Source: Clostridia bacterium
Lineage (GTDB): Bacteria; Bacillota_A; Clostridia; Peptostreptococcales; Anaerovoracaceae
DNA length: 9,936 nt
Direction of reading: 5' to 3'
Assembly: GCA_024403175.1 (NCBI GenBank)
Contig: JAKSSI010000035.1
Location: 1-9,936, forward strand
The notes under the pieces are model-generated. The model ran no database searches and was not told the origin of the DNA. It saw only the letters and a program-made list of their open reading frames with translations. How positions within the stretch are numbered: position 1 is the stretch's first letter; the number at the start of each line of letters is the position of its first letter. Shown one piece after another: positions 6,479 to 9,936 of the stretch. Both the position numbers and the translations under genes were made by a program.

Positions 6479-8600
6479 AGAACTAAATGTAAATTTAAAA
6501 TACGTAGAGAATGTAATAGAAATGCTTGATGCCGGCGATACAATTCCTTTCATTGCAAGATATAGAAAGGAAATGCACGGCAGCATGGATGACACACAGC
6601 TTAGAACTCTTTCTGAAAGACTCACTTATTTAAGAAATCTCGATGAAAGAAGAAATACTGTAATTGCATCCATTGAAGAGCAGGGCAAGTTAACTGACGA
6701 ATTAAAGGAACAGATTTTAAACGCTCAGACACTTGCTGTACTTGAAGATCTCTACAGACCATATAAGCAGAAGAGAAGAACAAGAGCAATTATCGCCAAA
6801 GAAAAAGGCTTAGAACCTCTTGCAACTTTCCTTATTATTCAAGGCAAAGAAGATCCTCTTAAGGCTGCTGAAGAATATATAAACGAAGAAAAGGGTGTAA
6901 AGTCTGCTCAGGATGCTTTAAATGGTGCAAAGGATATCATTGCAGAAATGGTTTCCGATGATGCAGACAACAGAAAGATTTTAAGAGAGTATATTCAGAG
7001 TCACGCAGTTGTTTTATCAAGAGCTGCAAAGGAAGAAGATTCTGTTTACAAGCTCTACTACGAATTCACACAGTCCCTTGCAAAGATGCAGGGTCATCAG
7101 ACTTTGGCTGTAAACCGTGGTGAAAAGGAAGGTTTCCTTAAGGTAACAGTAGATTTAGACCACGAAGCTGCAAAGAAGCTTTTAAAGGATCAGATTATTA
7201 GAAACGCATCTCCTTCTAAGCAGTATTTAGAGGAAGCTGTTGATGATTCTTACGATAGACTTATTTGGCCATCCCTTGAAAGAGAAGTAAGATCTGGTCT
7301 TACAGAAGTTGCTTGCGACGGCGCTATTCACAACTTTGCTTTAAATTTAAAGCCTCTTTTAATGCAGCCTCCTGTAAAGGGCAAGGTTACTATGGGCTTA
7401 GACCCTGGTTATTCTCATGGTTGCAAGGTGGCAGTTGTAGATGGTACTGGCAAGGTTCTTGATACAACAGTTGTTTACCCAACATTCTCCGAAGCAAGAA
7501 AAGAAGAAGCTATTAGAAATCTTACAGCGCTTATTAAAAAGCACAATGTAGAACATCTTGCTATTGGAAACGGTACTGCTTCAAGAGAAACTGAAAGTAT
7601 GGCTGCAGAAATGCTTTCAAGAATTGGAGGAGGCCAGTCTTATGCAATCGTAAATGAAGCCGGCGCTTCCGTTTACTCTGCATCTAAGCTTGCAGCAGAA
7701 GAATTCCCTGACTACGATGTAAATCTTAGATCTGCGGTTTCCATTGCAAGAAGACTCCAAGATCCGCTTGCAGAACTTGTAAAGATAGAACCTATGGCTA
7801 TTGGTGTTGGTCAGTATCAGCACGATATGCCTCAGGCTCAGCTTGAAGAAACTCTTACAGGCGTGGTCGAGGACTGTGTAAATGCTGTAGGTGTTGATGT
7901 AAACACTGCATCTCCTTCTCTTCTTTTGAGGGTTGCCGGACTTAATGCCACAACTTCTAAGAATATTGTTAAATATAGAGAAGAAAACGGCCCATTTAAA
8001 ACAAGAAAGTCTATTACAAAGGTTCCAAAGCTTGGACCAAAGGCTTTCGAACAGTGTGCAGGCTTCTTAAGAGTTCCTGAAAGTAAGAATGTTTTAGATA
8101 ATACTGCCGTTCACCCAGAAAGCTACGAAGCTGCAGAAAAGCTTTTGGCCCTCTGCGGATATACTATGGACGATGTTAAGAACAGACAGCTTTCCGGCAT
8201 CTTAGATAGAATCGAAAAGCTTGGAAAATCAAAGATTGCAGAGAATTGTGGTATTGGTATTCCAACAATGCTTGACATAGCAGGCGAACTTGCAAAACCT
8301 GGCCGCGACCCTCGTGAAGAACTACCGCCAGTTGTTTTAAGAAAAGATGTTTTAGACATTAAGGACTTAAAGCCGGGCATGACTTTAAAGGGTACCGTAA
8401 GAAATGTTATCGACTTCGGCGTATTTGTTGATATTGGCGTTCACCATGATGGTTTGGTACACATTTCTCAGATTGCTAATAAGTTCATTAAGCACCCAAG
8501 CGAAGTGGTTTCCGTAGGCGATATTGTTAATGTTGTAGTACTAGATGTTGATACAAAGAAAGAGAGAATTTCTCTTTCAATGAAGCAGGTTAAACAGTAA
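6450..8600 (+). CDS. tex: Tex family RNA-binding protein with S1 domain
   Basis: A 716-residue cytoplasmic nucleic-acid-binding protein, full length for the bacterial Tex/YhgF family related to eukaryotic Spt6; it affects transcription and RNA metabolism. Domains in order: N-terminal helical region with IPFIARYRKE at 32-41 and DLYRPYKQKRRTRA at 100-113; a YqgF/RNase H-like fold from about 310 to 440 (MGLDPGYSHGCKVAVVD at 315-331, NEAGASVYSASKLA at 402-415); helix-hairpin-helix region at about 470-560 (NTASPSLLLRVAGL, then VPKLGPKAFEQCAGFLRV); and an S1 RNA-binding domain at about 641-712 (GTVRNVIDFGVFVDIG, DGLVHISQ, ISLSMKQ). The start at 6450 has GGAG 6 bases upstream and lies inside the ferredoxin gene. 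Transcription is therefore probably from the upstream run, though an internal promoter was not excluded. A strong terminator follows. Confidence 0.97.
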   Translation: METISQLISKELNVNLKYVENVIEMLDAGDTIPFIARYRKEMHGSMDDTQLRTLSERLTYLRNLDERRNTVIASIEEQGKLTDELKEQILNAQTLAVLEDLYRPYKQKRRTRAIIAKEKGLEPLATFLIIQGKEDPLKAAEEYINEEKGVKSAQDALNGAKDIIAEMVSDDADNRKILREYIQSHAVVLSRAAKEEDSVYKLYYEFTQSLAKMQGHQTLAVNRGEKEGFLKVTVDLDHEAAKKLLKDQIIRNASPSKQYLEEAVDDSYDRLIWPSLEREVRSGLTEVACDGAIHNFALNLKPLLMQPPVKGKVTMGLDPGYSHGCKVAVVDGTGKVLDTTVVYPTFSEARKEEAIRNLTALIKKHNVEHLAIGNGTASRETESMAAEMLSRIGGGQSYAIVNEAGASVYSASKLAAEEFPDYDVNLRSAVSIARRLQDPLAELVKIEPMAIGVGQYQHDMPQAQLEETLTGVVEDCVNAVGVDVNTASPSLLLRVAGLNATTSKNIVKYREENGPFKTRKSITKVPKLGPKAFEQCAGFLRVPESKNVLDNTAVHPESYEAAEKLLALCGYTMDDVKNRQLSGILDRIEKLGKSKIAENCGIGIPTMLDIAGELAKPGRDPREELPPVVLRKDVLDIKDLKPGMTLKGTVRNVIDFGVFVDIGVHHDGLVHISQIANKFIKHPSEVVSVGDIVNVVVLDVDTKKERISLSMKQVKQ

Positions 8601-8609
8601 TATGATTAA

Positions 8610-8637
8610 AAAAAAGCCCAGTTCTATGGGCTTTTTT
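8610..8637 (+). terminator. Rho-independent terminator after tex
   Basis: AAAAAAGCCCA (8610-8620), loop GTTCTA, TGGGCTTTTTT (8627-8637): a perfect 11-bp stem with a U-run. Its A-rich left arm may also terminate on the minus strand. Confidence 0.92.
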
Positions 8638-8654
8638 GATTATTTTTTGCAAAA

Positions 8655-8753
8655 AACCCTCATTTTTCAAGGGGTTCGCGTTCTTTTTTTGTTAAAATCC
8701 TTGATTTATCAAGGTTTTTGGGATATATTACATTTAGTATTTTAACCCTTGAT
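8655..8753. repeat. Cluster of CCTTGAT/ATCAAGG-type inverted repeats upstream of HU
   Basis: Three related elements lie in 100 bases: an imperfect inverted repeat at 8655-8676 (AACCC ... GGGTT, containing TCAAGGGG), a perfect 16-base palindrome CCTTGATTTATCAAGG at 8699-8714 flanked by AAAAT and TTTTT, and a half-site CCCTTGAT at 8746-8753. The palindrome overlaps the predicted -35 of HU, and the half-site falls about 10-17 bases after the predicted transcription start. They may be operator sites. The palindrome with its T-run could instead act as a back-up terminator for tex. Confidence 0.6.
8701..8729 (+). promoter_or_regulatory. Promoter of the HU gene
   Basis: TTGATT (8701-8706), a 17-base spacer and TATATT (8724-8729). 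Transcription would start near 8736, giving a leader of about 52 bases with AAAGGAG at 8775-8781. The -35 lies within the 8699-8714 palindrome. Confidence 0.6.
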
Positions 8754-8787
8754 AAAAAACAACATATTGTGTTTAAAGGAGATCAAA

Positions 8788-9075
8788 ATGAACAGACAGC
8801 AGTTAGTAGAAGCACTCGTTAAGGAAACAGGCGCATCCAAGAAGGATACAGAAGCATTCCTCAAGGCTTTCATCGAAACAGTTGAAAAGCAGGTTAAGAA
8901 GGGCGACAAGGTTCAGCTCGTAGGATTCGGTACATTCGAACAGAGAAAGAGAGCTGCTAGAAAGGGTAAGAACCCACTCACAGGCGAAGCAATCAAGATT
9001 GCTGCAGCTAAGGTTCCTGCATTCAAGCCAGGCGCACAGTTCAAGGAACTCGTTAACGGAAAGAAGAAGAAGTAA
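8788..9075 (+). CDS. hup: HU family histone-like DNA-binding protein
   Basis: A 95-residue nucleoid protein that bends and compacts DNA as a dimer. The sequence is a typical HU: N-terminal helical body MNRQQLVEALVKETGAS, the conserved VGFGTFEQRKRAARKGKNP segment leading into the beta-arm (about 45-63), and the arm return with VPAFKPG at 75-81. The C-terminus ends in a lysine cluster (KKKK). The ATG at 8788 follows AAAGGAG with 6 bases spacing; an in-frame codon at 8749 would put the ribosome-binding site inside the coding region and is rejected. The gene is monocistronic, with its own promoter upstream and terminator downstream. Its codons favour C/G-ending synonyms such as TTC, AAG and CTC more than tex does, as expected for a highly expressed gene, yet none of its eight valines uses GTC or GTG. 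Confidence 0.97.
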   Translation: MNRQQLVEALVKETGASKKDTEAFLKAFIETVEKQVKKGDKVQLVGFGTFEQRKRAARKGKNPLTGEAIKIAAAKVPAFKPGAQFKELVNGKKKK

Positions 9076-9097
9076 TTTTTCTTTAAATCGAAAGCAC

Positions 9098-9127
9098 AAA
9101 GAAGCTCACTTATGTGGGCTTCTTTTT
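9098..9127 (+). terminator. Rho-independent terminator after HU
   Basis: AAAGAAGCTCAC (9098-9109), loop TTAT, GTGGGCTTCTTT (9114-9125): a 12-bp stem with one T-G wobble, then T. Confidence 0.88.
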
Positions 9128-9177
9128 GTATTCAAAAACAAATTTATGCTTTTTATCAAAAAACACAAATTATTTTG

Positions 9178-9206
9178 TTGACAAGCAACAAATCTACCTA
9201 TATAAT
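9178..9206 (+). promoter_or_regulatory. Perfect consensus promoter of the leader-peptide transcript
   Basis: TTGACA (9178-9183) and TATAAT (9201-9206) separated by exactly 17 bases, with an A/T-rich stretch upstream that could serve as an UP element. The transcript should start near A9213, about 45 bases before the leader ATG. This is the strongest promoter in the window. Confidence 0.88.
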
Positions 9207-9257
9207 GTCTGCATTCTAAGAAGAATTATTTTTGGTGTACATTTTTTAAGGACAGTA

Positions 9258-9341
9258 ATGAGAAATATAGTTGCTAACAGCTCCATCGTCATTTCCTCAG
9301 GCATCGTCGTGGTGTCTGTCCTTTGCGTGTCATTAACATAA
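9258..9341 (+). CDS. Ile/Val/Leu-rich 27-residue leader peptide
   Basis: A short open frame from ATG (9258) to TAA (9339-9341), with AAGGA at 9248-9252 spaced 5 bases from the start. Of 27 residues, 4 are Ile, 7 Val and 2 Leu, including the run GIVVVSVLCVSL. Six of the seven valine codons are GTC or GTG; in the neighbouring HU gene and in the visible part of the downstream transporter gene valine is always GTT or GTA. The peptide follows a perfect promoter and precedes a terminator and a branched-chain amino acid transporter gene. Its likely role is therefore as a sensor whose translation rate reports charged tRNA-Val/Ile/Leu, as in the ilv leader peptides of enterobacteria. The hydrophobic composition with a single arginine would also fit a small membrane peptide such as a type I toxin; the context makes this less likely. 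Confidence 0.68.
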   Translation: MRNIVANSSIVISSGIVVVSVLCVSLT

Positions 9342-9388
9342 AAAGTAATATCTTAGAGTTAAAGCTTAAATATAATATAGGATTAGTT

Positions 9389-9420
9389 GGCTTTGCTCAT
9401 TGGCAAAGCCTTTTTATTTT
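9389..9420 (+). terminator. Intrinsic terminator of the leader (attenuator terminator)
   Basis: GGCTTTGC (9389-9396), loop TCATTG, GCAAAGCC (9403-9410), then TTTTTATTTT: a perfect 8-bp stem with a strong U-tract. It lies 46 bases before the start codon of the transporter gene and after a promoter that has no other gene than the leader peptide. Confidence 0.9.
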
Positions 9421-9428
9421 AGTATAAT
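9400..9428 (+). promoter_or_regulatory. Candidate second promoter overlapping the leader terminator
   Basis: TTGGCA (9400-9405), 17 bases and TATAAT (9423-9428) match the consensus at 5/6 and 6/6. It would start transcription near 9435, after the terminator, and bypass attenuation. The -35 lies in the terminator loop and right arm, so the match may be a by-product of the hairpin and U-tract in AT-rich DNA. Confidence 0.4.
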
Positions 9429-9466
9429 AATTGTTTGATGACGAATTATAAAAGGAGAAAACAAAA

Positions 9467-9936
9467 ATGAAAAAAGTATTAGCTCTCCTTCTCGCACTCG
9501 CAATGGTATTTTCCTTTGCAGCTTGCGGAAAGAAGGAAGAACCTGCACAGCAGGGTGGCAATCAGCCAGAAGTAAACAAGACAACATTTAAGATTGGTCT
9601 TACAGGTCCTCTTACTGGTCCTGTAGCAATCTACGGAACAGCTGTAAAGAACGGCGCTCAGATTGCTGTTGATGAAATCAACAAGAAGGGCGACATCAAG
9701 TTCGAATACAGAGCTGAAGACGACGAACACGATACAGAAAAGGCAGACAACGCATACAACACACTCATCGACTGGGGTATGCAGATTATGCTCGGTACAG
9801 TAACATCTGCTCCTGCAGAAGTTACAGCTGCTAATGCAGACAGAGACAGAATGTTCTTCCTTACACCATCCGCTTCTTCTTCTAACGTAACAGAAGGCAA
9901 GTCCTGCGTATTCCAGATGTGCTTCACAGACCCTAA
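9467..9936 (+). CDS. livK: ABC transporter branched-chain amino acid-binding lipoprotein (3' end outside window)
   Basis: The first 156 codons of a type 1 periplasmic-binding-fold protein; no in-frame stop occurs before the window ends. Residues 1-19 are a lipoprotein signal peptide (MKKVLALLLALAMVFSFAA) with Cys20 as the lipidated residue, so the mature protein is anchored outside the membrane. A short polar linker (about 21-40) leads into TFKIGLTGPLTGPVAIYG, then AVKNGAQIAVDEIN, which are hallmarks of the LivJ/LivK (Peripla_BP_6) family. The later LGTVTSAPAEV and TPSASSSNV segments line the ligand site in this family. It would capture Leu, Ile, Val or a similar ligand for LivHMGF-type permease and ATPase subunits, expected downstream. 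The ATG follows AAAAGGAG with 7 bases spacing. Family members can bind other amino acids or amides; the upstream Ile/Val leader peptide supports branched-chain amino acids. Confidence 0.9.
   Translation, partial: MKKVLALLLALAMVFSFAACGKKEEPAQQGGNQPEVNKTTFKIGLTGPLTGPVAIYGTAVKNGAQIAVDEINKKGDIKFEYRAEDDEHDTEKADNAYNTLIDWGMQIMLGTVTSAPAEVTAANADRDRMFFLTPSASSSNVTEGKSCVFQMCFTDP

Larger units (their letters stand above)
9248..9420 (+). promoter_or_regulatory. Candidate branched-chain amino acid attenuator (leader RNA with competing hairpins)
   Basis: Several mutually exclusive pairings can be drawn. Terminator: 9389-9396 with 9403-9410. Antiterminator: GAGTTAAAGC (9356-9365) with GCTTTGCTC (9390-9398), 9 pairs including one G-U and one bulged U, which uses the terminator's left arm. 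Anti-antiterminator: CTTTGC (9321-9326, leader codons 22-23) with 9358-9364, using an exact copy of the CTTTGC at 9391-9396. Ribosome-site sequestration: AAGGACAG (9248-9255) with CTGTCCTT (9316-9323), 8 perfect pairs. A ribosome stalled on the Val codons at 9305-9320 would cover 9321-9326 and free the antiterminator, giving readthrough into the transporter gene under starvation. No T-box sequence or known riboswitch core was seen. The mechanism is inference from layout and pairing. Confidence 0.6.

Noticed and set aside
5933..6625. A 230-residue open frame on the minus strand.
   Set aside because: It lies opposite the molybdoenzyme, ferredoxin and tex genes, whose motifs are unmistakable. 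Its sequence is cysteine-rich only because it mirrors the other strand.
8655..8753. CRISPR-like array or insertion sequence end upstream of HU.
   Set aside because: Only three short, non-identical elements with irregular spacing and no cas or transposase gene; promoter-associated dyads are a simpler reading.
8749..8787. Upstream TTG start for HU.
   Set aside because: It adds residues not found in HU proteins and contains the AAAGGAG site of the ATG at 8788.
9114..9257. In-frame extension of the leader peptide to a 75-residue protein.
   Set aside because: The extension starts inside the HU terminator and crosses the perfect promoter at 9178-9206, so it cannot be part of the leader transcript. 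The ribosome-binding site lies right before the ATG at 9258.
9258..9341. Type I toxin-like hydrophobic peptide.
   Set aside because: Composition allows it, but no antisense RNA promoter was apparent, and the codon bias, terminator and downstream transporter gene fit attenuation better. Kept only as an alternative.
9213..9420. T-box riboswitch or other known amino acid riboswitch in the transporter leader.
   Set aside because: No T-box-like AGGGUGG...CCGCG antiterminator sequence or specifier-loop layout is present, and the leader is short.

Overview
This AT-rich window looks like the chromosome of an anaerobic low-GC Gram-positive bacterium (Bacillota, probably class Clostridia). The evidence is strong Shine-Dalgarno sites (GGAGG, AAGGAG), AGA-biased arginine codons, TTG starts, intrinsic hairpin terminators, a Tex protein and HU of clostridial type, a lipoprotein solute-binding protein, and several oxygen-sensitive Fe-S, siroheme and molybdopterin proteins. 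The genus cannot be named from this sequence. No rRNA, tRNA, CRISPR array, insertion sequence or prophage gene was seen.

Layout. (1) 1-434 is the 3' end of a protein ending in a CxxCxxxCP motif, followed by a strong terminator. (2) 577-2355 is a probable two-gene unit: a short siroheme/[4Fe-4S] sulfite/nitrite reductase-like protein, then a Sua5-type threonylcarbamoyl-AMP synthase for tRNA t6A. (3) A bidirectional terminator separates this from a MarR-family regulator on the minus strand (2425-2862). (4) Divergent from marR is a plus-strand run: arylamine N-acetyltransferase (3000-3797), a cytoplasmic molybdopterin oxidoreductase (3829-6027), a four-cluster ferredoxin-like subunit (6020-6478) and tex (6450-8600). 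The last three overlap. (5) After a terminator comes a repeat-rich promoter region and the HU gene (8788-9075). (6) The window ends in the start of a branched-chain amino acid (LivJ/LivK-type) binding lipoprotein at 9467, preceded by about 390 bases of regulatory DNA.

The most interesting object is that last leader. A perfect consensus promoter (TTGACA-17-TATAAT) drives a short RNA that encodes a 27-residue peptide, 13 residues of which are Ile, Val or Leu. The valine codons are mostly GTC/GTG, which the neighbouring genes avoid. An intrinsic terminator follows, and an upstream segment can pair with its left arm as an antiterminator. This is the architecture of ribosome-mediated transcription attenuation by branched-chain amino acids, in front of a branched-chain amino acid transport gene. 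Bacillota more often use T-box or CodY control for this pathway, and no T-box is visible here. A second promoter-like sequence overlapping the terminator is the main complication.

A second point of interest is the marR / N-acetyltransferase / molybdoenzyme / ferredoxin arrangement. It could be an inducible cytoplasmic system acting on an aromatic or amine substrate, but the substrate cannot be read from the sequence.
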